DNA from: Crocinitomicaceae bacterium
Lineage (GTDB): Bacteria > Bacteroidota > Bacteroidia > Flavobacteriales_G > Salibacteraceae
Length of the DNA stretch: 64,000 nt
Direction of reading: 5' to 3'
NCBI GenBank assembly: GCA_002713215.1
Contig: PAVO01000018.1
Span: forward strand, 1 to 64,000
In this document: positions 1-8,894 of the stretch, one piece after another
Numbering within the stretch: position 1 is the first letter of the stretch
Layout: each line of letters opens with the position of its first letter
Translations under genes and position numbers: made by a program
The notes under the pieces: model-generated
What the model was told of the DNA's origin: nothing
Databases searched by the model: none
What the model saw: the letters and a program-made list of their open reading frames with translations, nothing else

Positions 1-596
1 AGACTATCGCTGCTGTCGTTTTTACTCCAGCCCATGGTAGGGCGTTGTAAGCGATCGTAGCTAGCGAGGGTTTCAGCGTCTTTGGCATCGGTGCCTTTTA
101 TGGGTTTGCCTAGGGCATCCAGGGTAGCTATACTTATTCCTGCGTCTACGTGTTCGGTATACAAAGCTTGTTTCTGCAGGTTGTATTTGTACTGAAAGGC
201 GGTTTGGTTTATCGCATTGGTTACCCGGGTCAGATTGCCCTGGATATCGTATTGATATTCCATTTCAACATTGGTGAACTGCTGGGGATTACTGTAATCG
301 GGTTGGCCTTTGTGGTCCATGGTTTTTATGGTTCTTCCCAGGGCATCTATCAACTCGCTTTTTGGGGTATTCCACTGGTGGGCATAGGAAGCACTTTCGC
401 TGCGGTTGGTAAGGCCTGCTAAATCGTTTTGGTCGTAACTATATCGCTCCCACGGAGAAGGAATAAAATCGTTTGGAGTGCCTATGGTTTTAGGTTTTCC
501 GTAGATTACTCGTTGCTCTGAACCATCAGGATTTACAGTCTTAACCGGACGACCAGCAGCGTCATAATACATCTCTATTTTTTGAAGGCGGGGCAT
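1..596 (-). CDS. RHS/YD-repeat protein, partial
   Basis: The frame is open from an ATG at 596 to the window edge (about 198 codons). It contains successive YD-repeat signatures such as YYDAAGRPVKTVNPDG, ALGRTIKTMDHKG, YDIQGNLTRVTNA and ALGKPIKGTDAKD. In the RHS family these repeats build a hollow beta-shell around a C-terminal, often toxic, domain of secreted or surface polymorphic proteins. That domain would lie beyond the window. The ATG is followed almost at once by a YD repeat, with no signal peptide or N-terminal carrier domain. An in-frame TGA sits eight codons upstream of the ATG. RHS proteins usually have a long N-terminal part, so this may be a 5'-truncated copy or cassette. The family call is firm; whether the gene is intact is unknown. 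Confidence 0.8.
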   Translation of the reverse strand, partial: MPRLQKIEMYYDAAGRPVKTVNPDGSEQRVIYGKPKTIGTPNDFIPSPWERYSYDQNDLAGLTNRSESASYAHQWNTPKSELIDALGRTIKTMDHKGQPDYSNPQQFTNVEMEYQYDIQGNLTRVTNAINQTAFQYKYNLQKQALYTEHVDAGISIATLDALGKPIKGTDAKDAETLASYDRLQRPTMGWSKNDSSDS

Positions 597-737
597 ATTT
601 ACTGATTTATTGGATTGTCATTATTTGCAATGAAGGTACGAATCTTCTAAACGCAAAAGTGAGTTTTCAACAATCCAAAAAACGACCTGATTTGTATCTA
701 GCTGATTACTTAGAGGTTAGAACCTAACCATTAATTA

Positions 738-780
738 AAACTAAGGCATACCTTAGCCTTTTTAAGGTTTGGCTTAGTTT
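738..780. other. Two-tier imperfect hairpin in the RHS/EamA spacer
   Basis: AAACTAAG (738-745) pairs with CTTAGTTT (773-780), and inside it ACCTTA (750-755) pairs with TAAGGT (763-768), separated by small internal loops. It lies between the end of the EamA gene and the start of the RHS frame. It may act as a 3' end structure for the EamA transcript, but no T-run follows on the minus strand. Confidence 0.4.
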
Positions 781-800
781 AGATTGGAAAGGGGGCGTGT

Positions 801-819
801 TTTTTCCTTGTAAGGAAAA
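801..819 (-). terminator. Short stem-loop directly after the EamA stop codon
   Basis: TTTTCC and GGAAAA arms flank a six-base loop two bases past the stop codon of the EamA gene. The stem is AT-rich and no uninterrupted T-run follows on the minus strand, so it is at best a weak terminator or a 3' end stabiliser. Confidence 0.3.
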
Positions 820-822
820 CTA

Positions 823-1719
823 TCATTTCCCAATTGCCTTATTCCTAAAATAGCTTTTTAAGACGCCATTTCCTATTACTGTACCAAGAATTAAAGCTGC
901 CCCAGCATAAAAACCCAGGGTCATTTTTTCACTTTCTCCAAAGAAAATCAAGGCCAAAATAATGGCATAAATCGGCTCCATATTTATAGATACACTTACC
1001 GTGTAGGGTGACAACACCCGCATGACCTGAATGGAAATAACAAATGCAAAAGCGGTACAAATAAGCCCCAAAACCAATAAATAAAATACATCCAACATAG
1101 AAGGAGAAAATGCACCACCTTCAACGTTTTCAAAAAAGAAAGTATAGCAAGACATGCCTAAAACACCGCCCAACATTTCATACATGGTTATTTGGCCAGG
1201 TGCTGCCCTCTGAACCAATCTTCCGTTGATTGTTCCGAAAAGGGCTGCCAGCATTGCAGAAATCAACGCAAGTGTAATCCCCAATTTATATTGAACCTCA
1301 AAACTGAATATAAGGTACAAGCCAAAAATGACCATAAGTCCAAGTACCACTTCGTACCAAATGATTCTTCTCCTAAAAAATAAAGGCTCCAGGAAGGCTA
1401 CGAACAAGGAAGTTGAAGCAAGTGTAGTGAGGGTTACCGAAACATTTGAAACCTTAATGGCCTGAAAAAACGTAGCCCAATGAGCCCCTACAATTACCCC
1501 TACCAATATGAATAAAGCAATTTTCTTAAACGATTTTTCAAATGGTTTTTTAGCAATGTACAGGTAAAGGCATAATCCTAAAAAGGCAATACCCATTCGG
1601 TAAATTACTATTGAATAATAGGGAAGTGAAATCAACTTTCCCAGTATTCCGGTAAACCCCCAGATGAGAATGATAAAATGCAGTGAAATGTGATCCTTGT
1701 ATTGTCCAATCAGTTTCAA
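823..1719 (-). CDS. EamA/DMT-family transporter
   Basis: This 298-residue integral membrane protein has about ten hydrophobic helices arranged as two EamA repeats of about 140 residues. Each repeat carries the usual Gly/Ala-rich helices (for example SAMLAALFGTINGRLV in the middle, and YTVSVSINMEPIYAIILALIFFGE in the second). DMT exporters move small metabolites such as amino acids or nucleotides across the inner membrane; the substrate cannot be read from sequence. The gene begins three bases after the DUF502 stop and is last in a three-gene transcript with yjbR-like and DUF502 genes. The length is normal for the family. Confidence 0.88.
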   Translation of the reverse strand: MKLIGQYKDHISLHFIILIWGFTGILGKLISLPYYSIVIYRMGIAFLGLCLYLYIAKKPFEKSFKKIALFILVGVIVGAHWATFFQAIKVSNVSVTLTTLASTSLFVAFLEPLFFRRRIIWYEVVLGLMVIFGLYLIFSFEVQYKLGITLALISAMLAALFGTINGRLVQRAAPGQITMYEMLGGVLGMSCYTFFFENVEGGAFSPSMLDVFYLLVLGLICTAFAFVISIQVMRVLSPYTVSVSINMEPIYAIILALIFFGESEKMTLGFYAGAALILGTVIGNGVLKSYFRNKAIGK

Positions 1720-1722
1720 CGC

Positions 1723-2304
1723 CTAAGTCTTTTCACCGGTATGACTATCTGCTACTCCACCACTCAGTATTGTCTTCATCATTTCCGACGACTTAGCCTT
1801 GATGGGCCTCACATTCTTTTTAGGAACTACAAATACGTTTCCTGTAAATCCATAACTGTGGGGTAAATAGACCATTACCTTATCTGCTTCTATGCCCCAA
1901 CTGGTAAGGTCTTCTTTGGTAATAAATCCCGGCTTTTCAACTACATCACTCAATTTTACCAAAACCGGTTGTGTATATTTCTTCTTCTTTCCACCAACAA
2001 TTACCTCTGTTAAATCAACTATGGCCATATATATGGTTTTAACCAAGGGAGCTTTTTCCAACAACTTATTGAACCAACGATTTATCGGTTGAGCGATAAC
2101 TGTATTTCCCAACACCCCAATGATGGTAATGGAACCAAAAAGAATGATTAATCCAATCCCAGGAAAATTGATTTCGAACGGGAGAATTTTGGGTAATAAT
2201 TGATCAATAAATGCAAGCAATGCGATGATCACATACAGGGTAAGCGCAGTAGGCACTGTAAATAAAAGGCCTTGCAGAAAAAAGTAGAATATTTTTCGAA
2301 ACAT
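1723..2304 (-). CDS. DUF502 family membrane protein
   Basis: The protein has 193 residues. Two N-terminal membrane helices (about 5-33 and 47-72) precede a soluble domain of about 110 residues. The sequence PLVKTIYMAIVDLTE and the GFTGNVFVVPKKNV strand near the end are typical of DUF502 proteins. The molecular function of DUF502 is not established. Its ATG overlaps the stop of the upstream yjbR-like gene by one base (TAATG), so translation is probably coupled. Confidence 0.85.
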   Translation of the reverse strand: MFRKIFYFFLQGLLFTVPTALTLYVIIALLAFIDQLLPKILPFEINFPGIGLIILFGSITIIGVLGNTVIAQPINRWFNKLLEKAPLVKTIYMAIVDLTEVIVGGKKKKYTQPVLVKLSDVVEKPGFITKEDLTSWGIEADKVMVYLPHSYGFTGNVFVVPKKNVRPIKAKSSEMMKTILSGGVADSHTGEKT

Positions 2305-2657
2305 TACAATTCCTTAAGTTCTTCCTTGAGCTTTCGGGTAAGACCCAAGACTACTAAATTATAAGAATGATCAATCAATTCGGCCTGAACCTCATCGGGT
2401 ACATCTCCAAAGGCATCTATGGTGTTCCAGTGTTTTTTATTCATGTGATACCCAGGGTTAACTCCATTGAAAGACTCCCTTAATTCAATAGCCTTCTCAG
2501 GGTCACATTTTAAATTATATGAATCAAAATTGTCGATTCCACAGGCAGCAAACATTTTACCCATCACTTTAAAAACCAGTGTGGTCTCGTCAAAAGGAAA
2601 CTCCTCAGTAACCCCTTTCTTGGCTAAACAATAATCCCGAAATTCTTCAACATTCAT
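2304..2657 (-). CDS. MmcQ/YjbR family protein
   Basis: This 117-residue cytoplasmic protein has the YjbR layout: an N-terminal EEFRDYCLAKKGVTEEFPF segment, a central VFKVMGKMFAA strand pair, and the NPGYHMNKKHWNTI motif followed by a C-terminal helix pair. YjbR proteins adopt a CyaY-like double-wing fold and are sometimes annotated as DNA-binding, but their role is uncertain. It is first in the minus-strand trio. A near-consensus -7 element lies 20 bases upstream, divergent from the nfu-like promoter. Confidence 0.88.
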   Translation of the reverse strand: MNVEEFRDYCLAKKGVTEEFPFDETTLVFKVMGKMFAACGIDNFDSYNLKCDPEKAIELRESFNGVNPGYHMNKKHWNTIDAFGDVPDEVQAELIDHSYNLVVLGLTRKLKEELKEL

Positions 2658-2676
2658 TCTACCAAAATTTAACTAA

Positions 2677-2684
2677 CGAAGGTA
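2677..2684 (-). promoter_or_regulatory. Putative -7 element of the yjbR-DUF502-EamA operon
   Basis: TACCTTCG on the minus strand matches the Bacteroidota -7 consensus TAnnTTTG at all but one position and lies 20 bases before the yjbR-like ATG. It lies back-to-back with the element serving the nfu-like gene. Confidence 0.5.
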
Positions 2685-2696
2685 TGCTTTAGACCT

Positions 2697-2704
2697 TAAT
2701 TTTG
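2697..2704 (+). promoter_or_regulatory. Putative -7 element of the nfu-like gene
   Basis: TAATTTTG is an exact match to TAnnTTTG. Transcription should begin about six bases downstream. That makes the in-frame TTG at 2702 untranslatable and favours the GTG at 2720 as the start. Confidence 0.6.
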
Positions 2705-2719
2705 CAGAAAATTAATTCC

Positions 2720-3364
2720 GTGGAAAAAGAAACAAAACAAGCGCCGGTCACTTTCTATGCAGAAATGACTCCCAACCCGTCAACTATGAAATTTGTAGCT
2801 AATATCGCTCTAATAGATTATGGAAAAACGGTTGAGTATGCCACCGTTGAAGAAACAGAAGATTCTCCTTTGGCCACACGGCTTTTTTCTTTTCCGTTTG
2901 TTACTAAGGTCTTTATCTCAAACAATTTTATCACACTCACTAAAAACGATTCCATAGAGTGGCAGGATGTATTTAGCGAAATCCGGGAATACGTAACCAA
3001 CTACATGGTAAGTGGTCATCCTGTATTTAAAGACAGTGCTAAATTATCCGAGTCCGTGGAAGAGAAAGTTGAAAATGAAGCCGCTACTCCAACAGAAAGT
3101 AATTCGGTAATTACTCATGTAGAACCGAAATCAGATAAGGAATTACAAATTGTTCAGATTCTGGAAGAATACGTTCGGCCTGCGGTAGAAAGCGATGGTG
3201 GAGCAATTCATTTTAGCAAATACGAGCCCGGAAAACTCACGGTGGTATTAAAAGGAGCTTGTTCGGGATGTCCTTCATCTTCTCAAACCCTTAAAAATGG
3301 AATCCAGGGATTATTCGATCAAATGATGCCAGAGGTAAAAGAAATTGTTGCCCTGGAAGAGTAG
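2720..3364 (+). CDS. Nfu-type Fe-S scaffold/carrier protein
   Basis: The N-terminal Nfu domain carries the MTPNPSTMKFVAN motif (about residues 15-27). A Glu-rich linker follows, and then a NifU C-terminal domain whose CSGC motif (Cys181 and Cys184) binds the Fe-S cluster, normally at a dimer interface. Such proteins carry 4Fe-4S clusters to client apoproteins in the cytoplasm. I chose the GTG at 2720 (protein starts MEKETKQ) because the frame's TTG at 2702 lies inside the -7 element; no ATG occurs before residue 15. The gene converges with rodA, three bases apart. The two-domain length of 214 residues is usual for Bacteroidota Nfu proteins. Confidence 0.88.
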   Translation: MEKETKQAPVTFYAEMTPNPSTMKFVANIALIDYGKTVEYATVEETEDSPLATRLFSFPFVTKVFISNNFITLTKNDSIEWQDVFSEIREYVTNYMVSGHPVFKDSAKLSESVEEKVENEAATPTESNSVITHVEPKSDKELQIVQILEEYVRPAVESDGGAIHFSKYEPGKLTVVLKGACSGCPSSSQTLKNGIQGLFDQMMPEVKEIVALEE

Positions 3365-3367
3365 ATT

Positions 3368-4675
3368 CTACCTTAAAATATGCATGCGCTCTGAGTCCAT
3401 TTTTATAAAGGTAAAGAGCAGTATGGTAAATGACCACAAACTTGATCCCCCATAGGAAAAGAAGGGTAATGGAATTCCAATAACCGGTGCTAATCCAATG
3501 GTCATTCCAACGTTTATGGCCAAATGGAAGAAGAATATGGAGGCCACACAATAACCATAAATCCTTGAAAATTTGGAACGCTGTCGTTCTGCAACGATGA
3601 TAATTCGGAATAAGAGGTAGACAAATAGAAAAATAACGGTAAAAGTTCCGATAAACCCCCACTCTTCACCTACTGTACAGAATATAAAGTCTGTGCTTTG
3701 CTCAGGAACAAAGTCATACTTGGTTTGAGTCCCTTGTAAAAACCCTTTTCCGAACCCACCACCTGAACCAATGGCGATCATGGATTGATGTACGTTGTAC
3801 CCCGCACCAGTGGGGTCCGATTCTATTCCCAGTAACTCATTGATTCTGGCCTGTTGGTGTTTTTGAAGAATATTGTTGAAGGCATAGTTTACGGCGAATA
3901 TGTATCCGGTAATTACTAAGAATGAGCCTAAAATAACCCACTTTACTTGTTTTATTTTTTTGAACTGCGCGTATAATACCAGGCAGATTAACCCGATTAC
4001 CACAACCATCATGGTTTGGCCCGGTAGAACAATATCATAGGGAAGTTCAATGGTAGTGGTATTTAAAAGTAGAGCCACTACAAATAGAACGGCGCCGCCA
4101 AGCCCTATGAGCAAAATATTACCTGAAAGCCCTTCCCGATACATAACAAAAATGAAACTTGCATATACCAGCACGGAACCGGTGTCGGGCTGCAATAAAA
4201 TCAACGCTGCCGGTAGTATCAAAATTAACATGGCCTTGAGCCGGGTTAAAAGCCCTGAGAATCGCTTACCCAATGTAGACAGATAAAACGTTAAGGCCAA
4301 CGAAGTTCCAAATTTTGCTATTTCGGATGGTTGAAAAGAGAACCCACCGAAGGTAAACCAGGACTTGGCCCCCTTTATTTCCGTACCAACAACCAAAACC
4401 GCTATTAAAAGAAAAATACAAAACCCGTAAATGGGATAGGCCAGTCGACTAAAAAACCGTGGATCGAGCATAAGGATAACCCAGGCCAAAAAACACGAGG
4501 TAGCAATCCAAAGCATTTGCTTCCCATACAATTGGCTGATATCGAAAATGGATTGATGCTCTTCATTGAATGTGGCTGCATAAATATTGAACCAACCCAT
4601 CAATACCAGGATTCCATATAGCGATACGATAATCCAATCAATATCTGACCATCTACTGCTCCTTCTTTCCATCAT
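3368..4675 (-). CDS. rodA: Rod shape-determining SEDS glycosyltransferase RodA
   Basis: This 435-residue SEDS protein has about ten membrane helices. It carries the conserved FQPSEIAK segment (about 115-122) and the GIPLPFFSYGGSS motif near the C-terminus. RodA polymerises lipid II into glycan strands for lateral wall growth and works with its cognate transpeptidase PBP2. It overlaps the 3' end of mrdA by 23 bases, the last step of the purH-mreBCD-mrdA-rodA gene run. An alternative start one codon in (second Met) is equally possible. Identity is firm. Confidence 0.95.
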   Translation of the reverse strand: MMERRSSRWSDIDWIIVSLYGILVLMGWFNIYAATFNEEHQSIFDISQLYGKQMLWIATSCFLAWVILMLDPRFFSRLAYPIYGFCIFLLIAVLVVGTEIKGAKSWFTFGGFSFQPSEIAKFGTSLALTFYLSTLGKRFSGLLTRLKAMLILILPAALILLQPDTGSVLVYASFIFVMYREGLSGNILLIGLGGAVLFVVALLLNTTTIELPYDIVLPGQTMMVVVIGLICLVLYAQFKKIKQVKWVILGSFLVITGYIFAVNYAFNNILQKHQQARINELLGIESDPTGAGYNVHQSMIAIGSGGGFGKGFLQGTQTKYDFVPEQSTDFIFCTVGEEWGFIGTFTVIFLFVYLLFRIIIVAERQRSKFSRIYGYCVASIFFFHLAINVGMTIGLAPVIGIPLPFFSYGGSSLWSFTILLFTFIKMDSERMHILR

Positions 4676-6488
4676 AAATATCTAAGAAAACAGCATCCAG
4701 GATTCGCTTTTCTTTTTCAGGGCGTTTCACTTCTCCAGTTAGGTACTTTTCTATCATTAAACTCGAAATTGGTGCAGCCCAGGTTCCACCAAAATCGGAA
4801 TATTCTACATAAACTGCAATAGCAATTTTTGGGTTTTCCCGCGGTGCAAAAGCGATAAAAACAGAATGATCGGGCCAGGGTTCATTTTGCACTGTTCCCG
4901 TTTTACCGCATACTTCAATGCTATCCATTCTAGCCCTTCGAGCCGTTCCACCATCTTCATTTACAACTTTGTACATGGCCTCAATTACCGGGTCAAAGTA
5001 CTCCGGGTCTACCTCTGTTTCATTCCGAATCGTAAACTCAGGTCTCTTTACTGAGTCTGCCCCAATCGATTTTATTAAATGAGGTTCATAAAAATAACCT
5101 CTGTTTGCTATGGTAGCTGCCAGGTTAGCCATTTGTATGGGCACTACCAACATTTCACCTTCACCAATACTTACGGAATAAATGGTAGAAAATGCCCAAC
5201 GATACTCGCCATACCAACGATTGTAAAAGGCAACATCCGGTACGTTACCTTTTTTTAGACCGGGTAGGTCTGTTTTTAGCTGAACTCCCAATCCAAACTT
5301 TTTTACCCGTTCCTGCCACAGGTTTAAACCATAAGCTGCGTCTTTAAAAATACTTGAGTATTTTCCACGCTGTACAAGTCGCTTAAAAACATTCCAGAAA
5401 TAAGGATTGCATGAATGTTGAATGGCTGGCACTAAATCATCGTTGGTGTGAGACCCGTGGCAACCTATGATTCCCCGGTTGCAGCGAAACCGTGTCTCGG
5501 TTGTTATTACTCCTTCGTCCAAAGCAACCAACGATTCAACCAACTTAAAGATAGACCCCGGACGATACATGGCATTGATGGATCGATTAAAAAGCGGGTT
5601 TAATGAGTCATTGGCCTGTAGCATTTTATAATTTTTGGACCGTGGCCTTCCTACCAACAAGTTAGGATCGTAACCGGGGGAAGAGACCATGCTTAATATT
5701 TCACCCGTTGATGGTTCAATGGCTACAATACTTCCTCGCTTATTTCTCATAAGCTGCTCACCATACATCTGCAATTCCCTGTCGATTGTAGAAATCAGGT
5801 TTTCACCGGCGATGGGTAGAGTATCGTATTTGCCATTCATATAACTGCCCTTGGCCCGATTGTGAACATCAACCAACAACACCTTTCTGCCCCGAACTCC
5901 CCGGAGTCTTTTTTCGTATTCTTTTTCCAGTCCTCTTTTGCCTACGTAATCGCCTTTTTGGTAGTAGCTGTCTTTTTTTAAATCTCCCGGCGTAGCCTCA
6001 GAGATATAGCCCAGTACATGAGCAGCAGCCGACTTTGGATATTTTCTTAAGGTTCTTTTTTCTCCGAAAAACCCAGAAAACTTGTACAACTTTTCTGATA
6101 TGGTTGCCCACTCATCAGCAGGAATTTGTTTTTCGAAAACAGAAGCCTTGAACCTACTATAGCTGGTAGACTTGGCTATTTTTTCATCGAAGGCCGAGTC
6201 AGTAATTCCCAGTAAATTACAGAAAGCCAGGGTATCTAGTCTTTTTATCCTTTTTGGAATTACCATAAGGTCGTAGGCCGCTTCGTTATAGACCAATAAT
6301 TCATTGTTTCTGTCATAAATCAACCCGCGCACCGGGTATTGGGTAACATAGCGAAGTGCCTGGTTTTTTGCGGATAATTTATAGGAATCGTCGATTACCT
6401 GAATGTAGAAAAGACGCCCAAGAAATATGAGGGATACGGTCAGAAAAATACCCAATACTACGTATCTTCTATTATTAAACGGGTTCAT
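4653..6488 (-). CDS. mrdA: Penicillin-binding protein 2 (elongation transpeptidase)
   Basis: This is a 611-residue class B PBP. It has an N-terminal membrane anchor (about 9-30), a dimerisation/pedestal domain (about 50-220) and a transpeptidase domain with all three motifs: SxxK as SIFK (Ser312, Lys315), SxN as SCN (359-361) and KTG (529-531). It cross-links peptide stems in the periplasm as part of the elongasome with RodA and MreBCD. Its start overlaps the mreD stop by four bases. The length is ordinary for Bacteroidota PBP2. Confidence 0.95.
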   Translation of the reverse strand: MNPFNNRRYVVLGIFLTVSLIFLGRLFYIQVIDDSYKLSAKNQALRYVTQYPVRGLIYDRNNELLVYNEAAYDLMVIPKRIKRLDTLAFCNLLGITDSAFDEKIAKSTSYSRFKASVFEKQIPADEWATISEKLYKFSGFFGEKRTLRKYPKSAAAHVLGYISEATPGDLKKDSYYQKGDYVGKRGLEKEYEKRLRGVRGRKVLLVDVHNRAKGSYMNGKYDTLPIAGENLISTIDRELQMYGEQLMRNKRGSIVAIEPSTGEILSMVSSPGYDPNLLVGRPRSKNYKMLQANDSLNPLFNRSINAMYRPGSIFKLVESLVALDEGVITTETRFRCNRGIIGCHGSHTNDDLVPAIQHSCNPYFWNVFKRLVQRGKYSSIFKDAAYGLNLWQERVKKFGLGVQLKTDLPGLKKGNVPDVAFYNRWYGEYRWAFSTIYSVSIGEGEMLVVPIQMANLAATIANRGYFYEPHLIKSIGADSVKRPEFTIRNETEVDPEYFDPVIEAMYKVVNEDGGTARRARMDSIEVCGKTGTVQNEPWPDHSVFIAFAPRENPKIAIAVYVEYSDFGGTWAAPISSLMIEKYLTGEVKRPEKEKRILDAVFLDIYDGKKEQ

Positions 6489-7000
6489 AACACGCGCCTC
6501 TGCTTGAATGTTAGAAACTGTGCAATAAGAACCAACAGGTAAGTAAAAGCAACCGACGCTAACGCCCTGCCCAGGGTATAAAAGAATTCTGACACCCTGA
6601 AAACCTCAACAAAGAAAAGGAAGAGGTGGTGGCAGGTAATCATAATGAGTGCATACACCAAAAACCAGTTAATACCCATGTGCGACATATCGGGTGGAGT
6701 CCCAGATGGAAAGCCATCCCTGGGCGCCATTAAGGAAAGCAGATAGGGTCTGGCAAATGCTAAGAAAACAGAAGCTGATGCATGCATTCCCCAGGTGTGA
6801 CTAAACATGTCAACGCCCATACCCAACATAAAACTAAGCCCAAGTACCAGCGAAGGATTAGCTTCAATAGGAAATAGAAGGATAACCAACACGTATAAGT
6901 AGGGTGTTACGAAGCCAAAAAGGTCAACGTTATTCAAGATTAACCCTTGCAATAAAACAAAGAATACCATGCGAATACCAATGATAATATACTGTCCCAT
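6485..7000 (-). CDS. mreD: Rod shape-determining protein MreD
   Basis: This 171-residue protein has about five or six hydrophobic helices, including an early LFGFVTPYLYVLVILLFPIE segment typical of MreD in this phylum. Position is the strongest support: it sits between mreC and mrdA, with a one-base overlap to mreC and a four-base overlap to mrdA. MreD is an inner-membrane part of the elongasome whose exact role is poorly defined. MreD sequences diverge quickly, so the call leans on synteny. Confidence 0.88.
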   Translation of the reverse strand: MGQYIIIGIRMVFFVLLQGLILNNVDLFGFVTPYLYVLVILLFPIEANPSLVLGLSFMLGMGVDMFSHTWGMHASASVFLAFARPYLLSLMAPRDGFPSGTPPDMSHMGINWFLVYALIMITCHHLFLFFVEVFRVSEFFYTLGRALASVAFTYLLVLIAQFLTFKQRRVL

Positions 7001-7827
7001 TATTCCTCTTCCAGGGTTTCTATTTGTTGTTGTTCAATTTTGAGTTTATTCCGAACCACATAAACATACGATATATTACCAAAATCTACCGATAGGTCAA
7101 TGTTTATCGCCTGAAAATCGGTACCCTCAATCTTTTCAAAATCCCTGACGGTGCCAATAAGTACATCGGGTGGAAATACGGTTCCTGAACCCCTGGTAAC
7201 CAAAGTATCTCCAACTTTTAGAATTACGTGTGCAGGAATATCATCGAGCTGTGCTACCTTTGGATTACTTCCGTCCCAGGTTAGTATACCAAAGTAATTA
7301 TTTGACTTTAAACGCGCACTGACTTTGGTGTCTTTGTGCAATAAGGAAATGGCAAACGAATAATTGGTAGAGGTGGTCTTAACTATTCCCACAACACCGT
7401 TATCACTTATGATTCCCATTTCAGGCATAACATCGTTTCGCTCTCCTCGATCCAGGGTTAAATAGTTGCTTCGCTTGCTGGAAGTACTGTTAATTACCTT
7501 GGAAGAAAGGAATTCGTATTGCAACAAATGCGCGGAATCATTAAAAAATCGCACATCGGGTGTGAGCGAAAAATAAGCAGTTTGGGCTTCCGATCTCAAC
7601 CGTGCGTTTTCTTCTGACAGGGATTTGTTTACTGCCTTTAGTTCAATGTATTCTTTTGCTTCATTCAGAGTTTGGAAGGCATCTCCGCTCATCTCGTTTG
7701 CCGAATCCAGAAAATTGGCTTTGTGGAAACTATTGTTTTGAATAAGGATGCCAAAACAAACAATTTCAGCGAATACAAAAAGCAGGATAAAATGGTACTT
7801 CCAAATAAGTTGTATCAGGTTTCGCAC
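7000..7827 (-). CDS. mreC: Rod shape-determining protein MreC
   Basis: This 275-residue protein has one N-terminal membrane helix (about 10-28), a coiled coil (about 55-85, with ELKAVNKSLSEENARLRSEA) and a periplasmic double beta-barrel domain. Conserved MreC features include DRGERNDVMPEMGIIS and GVVGIV near residues 125-150 and the VLIGTV segment near 225. MreC bridges the cytoplasmic MreB filament to PBP2 in the periplasm. It lies 17 bases after mreB and overlaps mreD by one base. Confidence 0.93.
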   Translation of the reverse strand: MRNLIQLIWKYHFILLFVFAEIVCFGILIQNNSFHKANFLDSANEMSGDAFQTLNEAKEYIELKAVNKSLSEENARLRSEAQTAYFSLTPDVRFFNDSAHLLQYEFLSSKVINSTSSKRSNYLTLDRGERNDVMPEMGIISDNGVVGIVKTTSTNYSFAISLLHKDTKVSARLKSNNYFGILTWDGSNPKVAQLDDIPAHVILKVGDTLVTRGSGTVFPPDVLIGTVRDFEKIEGTDFQAINIDLSVDFGNISYVYVVRNKLKIEQQQIETLEEE

Positions 7828-7844
7828 TTCCTACCTCGTCTGTA

Positions 7845-8867
7845 TTATTTCATTAAGAAACTGAAAACATCGGAATTATTTAACGCGATTCCTGTTCCCC
7901 TGGCCACCGCTCTTAGTGGGTCTTCGGCAACATGAACCGGAAGTTTGGTTTTCATTCCAATTCGTTTATCCAACCCCCGAAGCATGGAGCCTCCACCGGC
8001 TAAATAAATTCCCGTTTTATAAATATCAGCTGAAAGTTCCGGAGGTGTCATCTCCAATGCGGAAAGGATCGCTTCTTCAATTTTAGAAATGGACTTATCC
8101 AACGCGTGGGCGATTTCCACATAGGAAACGTGAATTTCCTTTGGAATACCGGTCATTAAATCTCTTCCGTGAACGGCATAATCTTCTGGTGGATCATCCA
8201 ACTCGGGAAGGGCGGCACCTACTTCTATTTTAATCCTCTCAGCGGTTCTTTCACCAATTAGTATGTTGTGTTGACGTCTCAGGTAATCTTCAACATCAGC
8301 GGTAAATTCATCTCCGGCAACGCGAATCGATTTATCACAAACAATTCCACCAAGAGCAATTACTGCAATCTCTGAAGTACCTCCACCTATATCAATGATC
8401 ATGTTACCCATGGGCTCTTCCACATCGATTCCAATACCAATAGCCGCTGCCATAGGTTCATAAATGAGGTACACTTCTTTTGCTCCTGCATGTTCGGCCG
8501 AATCTTTTACCGCACGTTTTTCAACCTCCGTAATACCTGAAGGAATACAAATAACCATTTTTAGGGAGGGGGTAAAAAAGCGCCTTCCAGGGTTGATCAT
8601 TTTAATCATTCCCTTAATCATGTGTTCGGCTGCGTGAAAATCGGCAATTACTCCATCTTTTAATGGACGAATGGTTCGTATGTTCTCATGGGTTTTACCA
8701 TGCATCTGCATTGCTTTTTTTCCTGTAGCAATAAAACGTTGCGATATTCGGTCTTGTGCCACAATGGAGGGTTCATCAACCACAACCTTATCGTTCTGAA
8801 TAATCAGCGTGTTTGCAGTACCTAAATCAATAGCAATTTCTTGAGTAAATAAATCGAATATTCCCAT
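7845..8867 (-). CDS. mreB: Rod shape-determining actin homologue MreB
   Basis: This 340-residue cytoplasmic actin-fold ATPase has the phosphate-1 motif DLGTANTLI (14-22), the phosphate-2 motif DIGGGTSEI in the middle and the adenosine motif LAGGGSMLRGL near the C-terminus. Its membrane-bound filaments orient the elongation machinery and set rod shape. It follows purH by 27 bases and heads mreBCD-mrdA-rodA, an arrangement common in Bacteroidota. Identity is very secure. Confidence 0.97.
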   Translation of the reverse strand: MGIFDLFTQEIAIDLGTANTLIIQNDKVVVDEPSIVAQDRISQRFIATGKKAMQMHGKTHENIRTIRPLKDGVIADFHAAEHMIKGMIKMINPGRRFFTPSLKMVICIPSGITEVEKRAVKDSAEHAGAKEVYLIYEPMAAAIGIGIDVEEPMGNMIIDIGGGTSEIAVIALGGIVCDKSIRVAGDEFTADVEDYLRRQHNILIGERTAERIKIEVGAALPELDDPPEDYAVHGRDLMTGIPKEIHVSYVEIAHALDKSISKIEEAILSALEMTPPELSADIYKTGIYLAGGGSMLRGLDKRIGMKTKLPVHVAEDPLRAVARGTGIALNNSDVFSFLMK

Positions 8868-8894
8868 GAGGTAGTTTTCTCCTAATTTGTTTTA

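Noticed and set aside
2702-2719. TTG start giving a longer Nfu protein
   Set aside because: The codon lies inside the -7 promoter element, so it would not be in the transcript.
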